Positions 18,239 to 35,947 of a DNA stretch of 64,000 nucleotides are shown piece after piece. Source of the stretch: JAMHWF01 sp048500255 (lineage in GTDB: Bacteria; Pseudomonadota; Gammaproteobacteria; Burkholderiales; Burkholderiaceae_C); the NCBI GenBank assembly GCA_048500255.1, contig JASNYH010000001.1, forward strand, positions 1 to 64,000, written 5' to 3'. The notes below the pieces were generated by a model. That model was not told the origin of the DNA. It did no database searches and saw only the letters and a list, made by a program, of their open reading frames with translations. The translations under genes and the position numbers were made by a program. Position 1 is the first letter of the stretch; each line of letters begins with the position of its first letter.

Positions 18239-19060
18239 TCAGCCCAGCGCCAGCAGCGCCTCGACCAGCTCGCGCGGTTGCATCACCATCGCGTTGTGGT
18301 GGGCGTCCAGCTCGGCGTAGCGAAAGCGCCCGTCCTGCTGCGCGCGCCGGGCCTGCGCGATGAACCCCGGATTCGGATTGCGGGCGCACTTGAGATAGCT
18401 CCAGCGCACGCCGCCGTCGGCGGCCGGATCGCCCGCCACGGTCTCGACGAAGCTCGCCGCCGCCTGCGGCGTGATGCGCGCGGCCGCCCAGTCGCGCAGC
18501 GCCGGGTCACTCATGCCCCAGCGCTCGGCCCAGCTGGCCTGGGGCGGCGGCGGCACCAGCCCGTGCTGCGCGGCGAGGGTCTCGTAGCCTTTCCTGACCT
18601 CCGGCGGCACGAAGGCGGCCAGCGATTCTCCGCGGCGCAGCGCGAATGCGTCGAGATACACGGCGTGCGCGACGCGGCCGGTGCGCGCCGCGAGCACGCC
18701 CGACATCACGCAGCCGGCATACGAATGCCCGACGAGCACCACCTGCCGCAGGTCCTCCATCTCGAGGTGCTGCACGATGTCGTGCACGTGCACCGACAGC
18801 CCGCACTGGCCTGGCGCATGGTGCGCGCGCTCGCCCAGGCCGCTGAGCGTGGGCGTGCTCACGGTGTGGCCGGCGCCGCGCAGCCGCGGGCCGACGCGGT
18901 TCCATGCCCAGGCGCCATGCCAGGCACCGTGCACCAGCACGTAGTGGCGGCTGGGCACCGGCCCGCGCGCGCCCGGCGCCGCACAGCCGGGCAGGATCGC
19001 GGCGCCGGCGGCTGCCGCGCCCAGGAGTGCGCGCCTTCGGTCGAGTCGTTGCATGTGCAT
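18239..19060 (-). CDS. Exported alpha/beta hydrolase, probable Tat-secreted lipoprotein
   Basis: A 273-residue protein. The start MHMQRLDRRRALLGAAAAGA has a twin Arg followed by a hydrophobic stretch and lipobox ILPGC, suggesting a Tat lipoprotein. The fold shows HGAWHGAWAWNRV (oxyanion region), the nucleophile elbow GHSYAG, and a late His near AHHNAM. This resembles the EstC / methylesterase / salicylate-esterase-like group. It lies 39 bp after the sulfatase gene. The natural ester is unknown. Confidence 0.82.
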   Translation of the reverse strand: MHMQRLDRRRALLGAAAAGAAILPGCAAPGARGPVPSRHYVLVHGAWHGAWAWNRVGPRLRGAGHTVSTPTLSGLGERAHHAPGQCGLSVHVHDIVQHLEMEDLRQVVLVGHSYAGCVMSGVLAARTGRVAHAVYLDAFALRRGESLAAFVPPEVRKGYETLAAQHGLVPPPPQASWAERWGMSDPALRDWAAARITPQAAASFVETVAGDPAADGGVRWSYLKCARNPNPGFIAQARRAQQDGRFRYAELDAHHNAMVMQPRELVEALLALG

Positions 19061-19099
19061 CCTTCCTTCAGGCTTCGATGAAGACGATGTCGGGCCGTC

Positions 19100-20593
19100 T
19101 CATGCCGCTGTGCCGGCCTGTTCGATGCCGGGCGCCGGCGTCGCGCCCTCGAGTCCCATGCGCGAGGCCGCCTCGACACCGCCGTAGCGCTCGATCATTG
19201 CGCGCTGGTCGGCCTTGGCCAGGGCGTCGACGGCCTGCGGATCGCCGCAGATCCGGCGCAGCGAGGTTTCCATTTCCTGCAACACGCCGGCATGCGCCGG
19301 ATCCGCAGCGAGGTCGTTCAGTTCTTCCGGGTCCGCCTCGAGGTCGAACAGCTCGGGAGGGAACCGGACGTAATGCAGGTACTTCCAGCGTCCACGGCGC
19401 AGCATGAAGGCCGCCGTGTTGCTGCCGACCGCGTGGTACTCGCTGAAGATCGGGCGGTCCGCGTCGACGGGCGCGGCGGCGATCTGCTGCAGCGAGCGCC
19501 CCGGCCGGCCGTCCATGTGCGGCGCCGGCTCGACGCCGGCGCCCTGCAGGATCGTCGGGAAGAGATCGAGCAGGTCGACGGGCGTCGCGCACACGCCGCC
19601 GCGTTGCAGCCCCGGTCCGGCGGCGATCATCGGCACGCGGACCGACTCTTCGTAGAGCGTGGACTTGCCCCACAGGCCCCGGGCGCCGAGGTTGTCGCCG
19701 TGGTCCGACGTATAGACGACGAGCGTGTCGCGCGCCAGCCCGCTCGCCTGCAGCGCATCGAGCAGGCGGCCGACGTTGTGGTCGAGGAAGGAGCAAAGCC
19801 CGAAGTACGCCGCGACCGCCGAGCGGCGCTCCTGCGAATCGCGAAAGCGCTCCTCGTTGGACTCGAAGTCGGCATAGGCCTGCACCCACGGGTGCAGGGC
19901 CTGGCCGCGGGACGGGTGCAGCTTGGGCGCAGGCAGGTCGCGGTCGGCGTAGAGGTCGTAGAAGGCGGGCGGCGCGACGAGCGGGAAATGCGGTGCGACC
20001 AGCCCCACGAACAGCACGAAGGCGTCGCGCGGCTGCCGGCCCGCCTCGTGCAGCCACTGCACGGCGCGGTCCGTGACCGCCCTGTCGTAGCGTGTGTAGG
20101 AGGACTCGCCGCGCCCGATGTGCTCGCCCAGCATGCGCGGGCCGGATCGGCGCTCGATGTACGGGTCGCGGATCGAGCCCCACACCATGCCGTGACCGCC
20201 TGCCACGTGCATCGGCAGGTGCTCGACGTCGAATCCCGCCGCGTCGCCTTCGGCCCTGTAGTGCAGCTTGCCGATGCTTTCGACCCGGATGCCGCGCTCC
20301 TGCAGCACATGGCCCCAGCCTTTCGACTGGCCGTGATAGGGCGATGCGTTGTCCCAGTGGCGGCACTGGTGCACGCGCAGCCCCGTCGCGAAGGCGGCGC
20401 GTGCCGGCACGCAGATCGGGCTGGGCGTGTAGGCGGCGCTGAAACGCACGCCGCGGGCGGCCAGCGCGTCGAGGTTGGGCGTGCGCACGATCGCGCTGCC
20501 CGAGCAGCCCATGTGGCGCGGGTCGTGTTCGTCCGACATGACGACCAGCACGTTGCGCAGGCCGGCGTCGTCCGATCGTGAAGGGTGCGACAT
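19100..20593 (-). CDS. Type I sulfatase (Cys-type formylglycine enzyme)
   Basis: A 497-residue sulfatase of the alkaline-phosphatase superfamily. It has the N-terminal metal site VVMSDEHDPRHMGC and the modification motif ICVPARAAFATG, where the Cys of C-x-P-x-R becomes formylglycine. YTSDHGDNLG is the second metal site and WGKSTLYEESVRVPMI a conserved core region. No signal peptide is visible, so it should be cytoplasmic, as its maturation by the divergent radical-SAM maturase requires. It resembles choline-sulfatase-like enzymes, but the substrate is not certain. Confidence 0.9.
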   Translation of the reverse strand: MSHPSRSDDAGLRNVLVVMSDEHDPRHMGCSGSAIVRTPNLDALAARGVRFSAAYTPSPICVPARAAFATGLRVHQCRHWDNASPYHGQSKGWGHVLQERGIRVESIGKLHYRAEGDAAGFDVEHLPMHVAGGHGMVWGSIRDPYIERRSGPRMLGEHIGRGESSYTRYDRAVTDRAVQWLHEAGRQPRDAFVLFVGLVAPHFPLVAPPAFYDLYADRDLPAPKLHPSRGQALHPWVQAYADFESNEERFRDSQERRSAVAAYFGLCSFLDHNVGRLLDALQASGLARDTLVVYTSDHGDNLGARGLWGKSTLYEESVRVPMIAAGPGLQRGGVCATPVDLLDLFPTILQGAGVEPAPHMDGRPGRSLQQIAAAPVDADRPIFSEYHAVGSNTAAFMLRRGRWKYLHYVRFPPELFDLEADPEELNDLAADPAHAGVLQEMETSLRRICGDPQAVDALAKADQRAMIERYGGVEAASRMGLEGATPAPGIEQAGTAA

Positions 20594-20675
20594 CGCCCGA
20601 ACGATGAGCCGCCGCGCGACGCGCGTCAGTCACTGGAGGAACAGTGGCCCGCGATGCAACGGCGACAATGCGCCG

Positions 20676-21959
20676 ATGACCGAGGCCTGCACCGACCCCG
20701 CCGCGCGCACGGCCGCGTTCCACGTCCTCGCCAAGCCCGCCGGTCCGGCGTGCAACCTGCGCTGCACGTACTGCTTCTATCTCGAGAAGTCGCAGCTGTT
20801 CGAGCCGGGGCGCGGAATGCGCATGTCCGACGCCGTGCTCGAGGCCTTCGTGCGCGATCGCATCCGTTCGGACGATGCGCCGGAGATCGAGTTCGCCTGG
20901 CAGGGCGGCGAGCCGACGCTGCTCGGCGTCGACTTCTTCCGCCGCGTCGTCGCGCTGCAGCAGCAGTACGCCGACGGCCGGCGCATCACGAATGCGCTGC
21001 AGACCAACGGCACCCTGATCGACGACGCGTGGGCCGGGTTCCTCGCCGCCAACGGCTTCCTCGTGGGCATCAGCATCGACGGGCCGGCCGAGCTGCACGA
21101 CGCCTATCGCGTGGACGCGCGCGGCGCTGCCAGTCTCGAGCGCGTGCTGCACGGGCTGCGCAGGCTGCAGGCGCACGGCGTCGAATTCAACACGCTGACC
21201 GTCGTCAACCGCCTGAATGCCAAGCACCCGCTGAAGGTGTATCGCTTTCTGAAGGAGATCGGCTCGCGCTATCTGCAGTTCATTCCGCTGGTGGAGCGCA
21301 AGGCGCGCTCGGCCGACGGCGTGATCGCGCTGGCCGGCCCGCCGGCCGACGTGCCGTCGGCACGCGCCGAGCCCACGGCGTGGAGCGTGACGCCGGTGGG
21401 CTACGGCAACTTCCTCGTCGAGGTGTTCGACGAATGGGTGCGGCGCGACGTCGGCGCCACCTTCGTCCAGTTGTTCGACAGCGCGCTCGGCAGCTGGGTC
21501 GGCATCGGCGCGTCGCTGTGTGTCTTCGCGCCCGCGTGCGGGCGCGCCGTCGCGCTCGAGCACGACGGCACGGCCTACGCCTGCGACCACTACGTCTATC
21601 CAAGCCACCGCCTCGGCCGTCTGGGCGAGCAGACGCTGGCGCAGATGGTCGACTCGCCGCAGCAGCGCAAGTTCGGCTCGGACAAGCGCGACACGCTGCC
21701 CGAGTACTGCCGGCGCTGCGAGCTGCTGTTCGCCTGCAACGGCGCATGCCCCAAGCACCGCTTCCTGCAGGCGCCGAACGGCGAGCCGGGCTTGAACTAC
21801 CTGTGCGCGGCGTACAAGCGCTTCTTCGGCCACGCGGATCCCTACCTGCGCGTCATGGCGCAGCTGCTGCGCGACGGCCGCGAGGCGGCGCAGATCATGG
21901 CCTTGCTGCGCGAGTCGGGGAGCCGGCTGCCGCGGGCGAGGCGAGCCGCCCGCGGCTGA
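20676..21959 (+). CDS. Anaerobic-type sulfatase maturase (radical SAM, SPASM)
   Basis: A 427-residue protein. CNLRCTYCFYLEKSQ is the radical-SAM [4Fe-4S] motif (CxxxCxxC, residues ~24-35). WQGGEPTLLGVDFF and LQTNGTLIDD are conserved in anSME. The C-terminal Cys-rich SPASM region includes YCRRCELLFACNGACPKHR. It oxidises the sulfatase Cys to formylglycine. It is divergent from the sulfatase by 82 bp, an ideal substrate-enzyme pairing. The start at 20676 is chosen because the longer frame runs antisense through the sulfatase N-terminus. Confidence 0.92.
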   Translation: MTEACTDPAARTAAFHVLAKPAGPACNLRCTYCFYLEKSQLFEPGRGMRMSDAVLEAFVRDRIRSDDAPEIEFAWQGGEPTLLGVDFFRRVVALQQQYADGRRITNALQTNGTLIDDAWAGFLAANGFLVGISIDGPAELHDAYRVDARGAASLERVLHGLRRLQAHGVEFNTLTVVNRLNAKHPLKVYRFLKEIGSRYLQFIPLVERKARSADGVIALAGPPADVPSARAEPTAWSVTPVGYGNFLVEVFDEWVRRDVGATFVQLFDSALGSWVGIGASLCVFAPACGRAVALEHDGTAYACDHYVYPSHRLGRLGEQTLAQMVDSPQQRKFGSDKRDTLPEYCRRCELLFACNGACPKHRFLQAPNGEPGLNYLCAAYKRFFGHADPYLRVMAQLLRDGREAAQIMALLRESGSRLPRARRAARG

Positions 21960-22029
21960 CGGGCTGGCTTCGTGCCGGCCCGCTCCCGCGAAGCGCGACA
22001 GAAGACGTCGGGCCGGGTGGACCCGATCG

Positions 22030-23409
<1,380 letters not shown>

Positions 23410-23475
23410 CCGTTCCCCTCGACGTGTGAGCGGCCTAGGATACTGCGCTGCCATCGGCCGGAGCGCCTATATTTT

Positions 23476-23490
23476 CGGCACGTCGATTGC
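23476..23490 (+). promoter_or_regulatory. Sigma-54-type promoter before the DUF883-like gene
   Basis: CGGCAC-GTCGA-TTGC matches the -24/-12 consensus TGGCAC-N5-TTGC except for the first base. The predicted start of transcription is near 23502, 24 nt before the GTG at 23526. The activator gene lies immediately upstream in the opposite direction. Confidence 0.75.
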
Positions 23491-23493
23491 CCC

Positions 23494-23509
23494 GCAATGG
23501 GCCCATTGC
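23494..23509. promoter_or_regulatory. 16-bp perfect palindrome over the predicted transcription start
   Basis: GCAATGGGCCCATTGC is a perfect inverted repeat between the sigma-54-type -12 element and the AAGGAG of the DUF883-like gene. It covers the expected transcription start. It could be an operator or a 5'-end hairpin. Confidence 0.45.
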
Positions 23510-23525
23510 CAGCAAGGAGATCGAC

Positions 23526-23849
23526 GTGGCCACCCCGTCTATGCAACCGCCCGCCAGCACGGCATCGAACGAGCCCGACGGCGTGCGGCCGGGCGACGGC
23601 GCGGCGCGCCTCGTGCAAGGCGCGCACGACGCCGTCGACCGCATTGCCGGCAAGGCGATGCCGGCCGTCGAGCGTGCGCGCGCCGGCCTCGACGAAGCGA
23701 CCGAGTCGCTGCGAGAGCGCGGCCGCCAGCTCGAGCACATGCAGGAAGAGCTGACGGAAAACGCGCGCGAGCAGGTGCGCGCGCATCCGCTGACGGCACT
23801 GCTCGCGGCCTTCGCGGCGGGGCTGGTCGTCAGCCGGCTGCTGCGCTGA
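23526..23849 (+). CDS. DUF883/ElaB-like membrane-anchored protein
   Basis: A 107-residue protein starting at GTG, 7 nt after AAGGAG. The middle is a charged amphipathic helix (LDEATESLRERGRQLEHMQE). The C-terminus has one hydrophobic anchor, HPLTALLAAFAAGLVVSRLLR. This is the architecture of ElaB/YqjD/DUF883 proteins, which in E. coli are stationary-phase inner-membrane proteins reported to bind ribosomes. The family call rests on architecture rather than a strong motif. A sigma-54-type promoter precedes it. Confidence 0.7.
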   Translation: MATPSMQPPASTASNEPDGVRPGDGAARLVQGAHDAVDRIAGKAMPAVERARAGLDEATESLRERGRQLEHMQEELTENAREQVRAHPLTALLAAFAAGLVVSRLLR

Positions 23850-23875
23850 CGCGCGGCCGGCCGCCGCGTCGCACC

Positions 23876-24076
23876 TCAGCGGCGCGGCGTCGTCGCGGGC
23901 GCGTTGCCGCTGCCGACGGCTGCGTTCTCGTCCGGCGTGTCCGGCCGTTCTGCGCGCGGCGGCTGTGCGCCCGGAGGCTCCGGGGCGGCGGCGCCGGGCG
24001 GCTGCTGCGACGGCGCACGCGTCGGCTGCTGCGGGCGGGGTCGGCGCATCGGCCGGCCGTACTGGGGTGCACTCAT
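23876..24076 (-). CDS. Small Pro/Ala-rich protein of unknown function
   Basis: Sixty-six residues, MSAPQYGRPMRRPRPQQPTR onward, low-complexity and rich in Pro, Ala, Gln and Arg, ending NAPATTPRR. AAGGAG lies 6 nt before the ATG, and a near-consensus sigma-54 box lies 48 nt upstream; together these support expression. No fold, signal or membrane segment is seen. Confidence 0.6.
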   Translation of the reverse strand: MSAPQYGRPMRRPRPQQPTRAPSQQPPGAAAPEPPGAQPPRAERPDTPDENAAVGSGNAPATTPRR

Positions 24077-24124
24077 CGTCTTCTCCTTGTGGGTGGCGAC
24101 GCACGCTCGCCGCGCTCGCCTTCG

Positions 24125-24139
24125 GCAACATGCATGCCG
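24125..24139 (-). promoter_or_regulatory. Sigma-54-type promoter before the Pro/Ala-rich protein
   Basis: On the minus strand it reads CGGCAT-GCATG-TTGC: the GG/GC spacing is perfect and one base differs from GGCAC. It lies 48 nt before the ATG at 24076. It is back to back with the plus-strand box that starts 3 bp away. Confidence 0.6.
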
Positions 24140-24142
24140 GCG

Positions 24143-24157
24143 CGGCACGGCGCTTGC
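24143..24157 (+). promoter_or_regulatory. Sigma-54-type promoter before the 24-residue membrane peptide
   Basis: CGGCAC-GGCGC-TTGC has a consensus core. The predicted transcription start is near 24169, 39 nt before the ATG at 24208. The same 15-mer occurs on the minus strand at 38777-38791, before the acidic-protein gene. Confidence 0.75.
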
Positions 24158-24207
24158 CTGATCTCGTGGGTGGTGCCTCGCGACGCGAGTGCGCCGAGGA
24201 GTCGCAA

Positions 24208-24266
24208 ATGAGCAAGTACATCGTTGCATGGGTGCTGGGCGTCCCTCTGACGGCGCTCATCGCCAT

Positions 24267-24282
<16 letters not shown>
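24208..24282 (+). CDS. 24-residue single-pass membrane peptide
   Basis: The predicted peptide is MSKYIVAWVLGVPLTALIAI followed by YLLF. It is essentially one transmembrane helix with a Lys at residue 3 and a Pro in the middle. GAGGA lies about 8 nt before the ATG, and a consensus-like sigma-54 box is 51 nt upstream. Its last codons overlap the 3' end of the convergent kinase gene. It is too short for homology to decide, but ribosome-binding site, promoter and composition agree. Confidence 0.55.
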
Positions 24283-25826
<1,544 letters not shown>

Positions 25827-25909
25827 CGGCACACGGTTCCCCCCGGTGACTGCGCCGCGGCCCGAAGCCGCGCGCGGCGTTGCTCTGACTTCAATGGCGA
25901 CGCCCGGAT

Positions 25910-25924
25910 GCAAGCTCTGTGCCG
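25910..25924 (-). promoter_or_regulatory. Sigma-54-type promoter before the PAS hybrid kinase
   Basis: The minus strand reads CGGCAC-AGAGC-TTGC, then A, a full match to the core and to the W after TTGC. It lies 84 nt upstream of the kinase ATG at 25826. Confidence 0.7.
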
Positions 25925-26087
25925 CGGTGCGGATGCATGCCGCAGCAGGGCCTGCAAGGCGCTCCAGAGTCCGGTGCCGGTCACCGTTACCGCGATGCCG
26001 GCAGAACGGTCGGCAAGCTTTACCCCCCTGCCGGCGCGGACATGGGGCAAGTGCGCGGCACATCACGCCGCGGCACCGCAACGGCGC

Positions 26088-26102
26088 TGGCATGGCACGT
26101 GC
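26088..26102 (+). promoter_or_regulatory. Weak sigma-54-like element before the poly-HAMP kinase
   Basis: TGGCAT-GGCAC-GTGC keeps the GG and GC dinucleotides at the right spacing but departs from TGGCAC-N5-TTGC at two bases. It is 74 nt before the ATG. A match this loose is expected several times by chance in a window like this, so position is the main support. Confidence 0.35.
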
Positions 26103-26176
26103 TTTTCCGGCGCGGCGCACTGCGCGTGCGCCTGCGCGCACGGATGGCGACGAAGACGACGACGGGGGAGCCTGCG

Positions 26177-34161
<7,985 letters not shown>

Positions 34162-34233
34162 ACGCCGGCCTGGCGCAGGCGCGCGCCGAGCTGCACCTGC
34201 CGCGGCGCGCGCGCTGTGCGCGAGCCAGCTGCC

Positions 34234-35700
34234 TCAAGCGTGCCGGCGCCTGCGCTCCACCGACTCGATGTGCAGCAGCTGCCGGTACTTCGTGACGGTG
34301 CGGCGGGCGACGACGAGGCCCTGGGCGGCGAGCTGGCGGGCGATCTCGGCGTCGGACAGCGGGGCGTGCGGCTGCTCGGCTTCGATCATCTCCTTGATCA
34401 GGCCGCGGATCGCCGTGCCCGAGAACTCGCCGCCGCTGGCGCTGACCATGGCGCGCGAGAAGAAGAACTTGAGCTCGAAGACGCCCAGCGGCGTCGCCAT
34501 GTACTTGTTGTTCGTCACGCGCGAGACGGTCGACTCGTGCAGGCCGACCTCCTCGGCGATCTCGCACAGGCCCAGCGGCTTCATCGCCAGCGCGCCGTAC
34601 TCGAAGAAGCGGTGCTGGCGCTGCAGGATGGCCTGCGACACGGCGAGGATCGTCGAGAAGCGCTGCTCGACGTTGCGCACCATCCAACGCGCCTCCTGCA
34701 GATGGGCGGCGAGCTCGTTGTTCTGTGCCGAGCGGTGGCGCTGGAACAGGTCGGCGTAAACACTGTTGAGCCGCACGCGCGGCACGATCGCCGGGTTGAG
34801 TGCCGCCGTCCACGTGCCGCGGATCTTGCGCACGATGACGTCGGGCGTCACGTACTGCATCTGCGCCGAGCTGTAGCGCCAGCCCGGGCGCGGATCGAGC
34901 CGGCGGATGCGCGCGCACACCGCTTCGACGTCGGCGACGGCGATCGACAGGCGGCGCGCCAGCCCGGCCACGTCCTTGGCGGCGAGCAGGTCGAGGTGCT
35001 CGGTGACGATGCGCCGAGCGAGATCGCGCTCGCGCGCATCGGCGATCGACGGCAGCTGCAGCAGCAGGCACTCCTGCACGCTGCGCGCTGCGACGCCGGC
35101 GGGCTCGAGCGACTGCACGCGGCGCAGTGCGATCTGCAGCTCCTGAGCCGTGACGGCGGGTTCCAGGCCGGCCAGTTCAGCAATCTCGTCGAGTCCGCTG
35201 CGCAGGTAGCCGTCGTCGTCGAGCGACTCGACGACCGCCTTGGCGAGCACGAGGTCGCGCACCGACAGCGGCAGCACGTTGAGCTGTCCGTGCAGATGCT
35301 CGGCCAGCGAGGTCTCGACGGCCATCGTGTCCAGGCCGCCGAAGTCGCCGTCCTCGTTGCGGCGCGCGCTGCCGGCATAGCCGTCGGACTGCCACACCTC
35401 ATGCATGCCGTCGGCCGCGTCGGCGGGCGCGGCGGCCTCGGGCGCGGTGATCGATGCGCCGAGCAGCGCCGTGTCGGCAGCGACTTCGGCGCCGTCGGCG
35501 CCGTCGGCGGCGGGCGGCGGCACGGCGCCGGGCTCGGGCGCCGTCTCGTCGGTCTCGAGGAACGGATTGCGGCCGAGCAGTTCGTGCACCTCCTGGGCGA
35601 AGTCGAGCGACGACAGCTGCAGCAGGCGCACGGCCTGTTGCAGGCGCGGCGACAGCGCGTGTTGCTGCCGGTGTTCCGCACGTAGAGCAATGCTTCCCAT
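34234..35700 (-). CDS. rpoN: Second RNA polymerase sigma-54 factor (RpoN paralogue)
   Basis: A 488-residue sigma-54 protein. Region I is present but short (LSPRLQQAVRLLQLSSLDFAQEV). Core-binding and DNA-binding regions follow, with a helix-turn-helix ICEIAEEVGLHESTVSRV-like segment and the RpoN box as ARRTVTKYRQ, against the usual ARRTVAKYRE. Housekeeping rpoN in betaproteobacteria normally sits beside lptB and hpf. This copy is instead inside a kinase island, which suggests an accessory paralogue. A perfect sigma-54-type box lies 74 nt before its ATG, so it may feed its own expression. GAGGGG precedes the start. Confidence 0.9.
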   Translation of the reverse strand: MGSIALRAEHRQQHALSPRLQQAVRLLQLSSLDFAQEVHELLGRNPFLETDETAPEPGAVPPPAADGADGAEVAADTALLGASITAPEAAAPADAADGMHEVWQSDGYAGSARRNEDGDFGGLDTMAVETSLAEHLHGQLNVLPLSVRDLVLAKAVVESLDDDGYLRSGLDEIAELAGLEPAVTAQELQIALRRVQSLEPAGVAARSVQECLLLQLPSIADARERDLARRIVTEHLDLLAAKDVAGLARRLSIAVADVEAVCARIRRLDPRPGWRYSSAQMQYVTPDVIVRKIRGTWTAALNPAIVPRVRLNSVYADLFQRHRSAQNNELAAHLQEARWMVRNVEQRFSTILAVSQAILQRQHRFFEYGALAMKPLGLCEIAEEVGLHESTVSRVTNNKYMATPLGVFELKFFFSRAMVSASGGEFSGTAIRGLIKEMIEAEQPHAPLSDAEIARQLAAQGLVVARRTVTKYRQLLHIESVERRRRHA

Positions 35701-35773
35701 AACCCCTCACGATGGATGCTGGATGTCGAACGCGACGCTACGGCCGGGGGCGTCGCACGGCGGCACACGCACT

Positions 35774-35788
35774 GCAACGCCCGTGCCG
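35774..35788 (-). promoter_or_regulatory. Sigma-54-type promoter before the second rpoN
   Basis: The minus strand reads CGGCAC-GGGCG-TTGC, then A, 74 nt before the rpoN ATG at 35700. The surrounding 247-bp gap (35701-35947), up to the end of the next kinase gene, holds no credible gene. Confidence 0.75.
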
Positions 35789-35947
35789 GGGCGCGGCGGC
35801 GCGTCGCGGGCAGGTGCGAGGGCTTCGCTTTGCGCGCGCTGGCGGCGGAGCGCCCACTCATCCAGGGGAATGCCGGAGTCGCCGGCAGGCGCGCCGATTG
35901 CCGCCCGAGCCGCGCGAATTGCGGCAACAACGGCGCTGACCCGAACG

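Larger units (their letters stand above)
25827..26176. other. 350-bp divergent control region between two hybrid kinases
   Basis: I see no credible gene here. The region holds a consensus sigma-54-type box on the minus strand (25910-25924, for the PAS kinase) and a weaker one on the plus strand (26088-26102, for the poly-HAMP kinase). It ends with GGGGGAG 6 nt before the ATG at 26177. Apparent reading frames are extensions of the flanking kinase frames. Confidence 0.7.

Noticed and set aside
20475..20675. 67-residue N-terminal extension of the sulfatase maturase
   Set aside because: It runs antisense through the sulfatase N-terminus and precedes the conserved maturase start. The ATG at 20676 places CNLRCTYC at the usual distance from the N-terminus.
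25919..26176. 86-residue extension of the poly-HAMP kinase, starting at 25919
   Set aside because: It begins inside the opposite-strand sigma-54-type box, is Arg/Gly-rich, and ignores the strong GGGGGAG site before ATG 26177.
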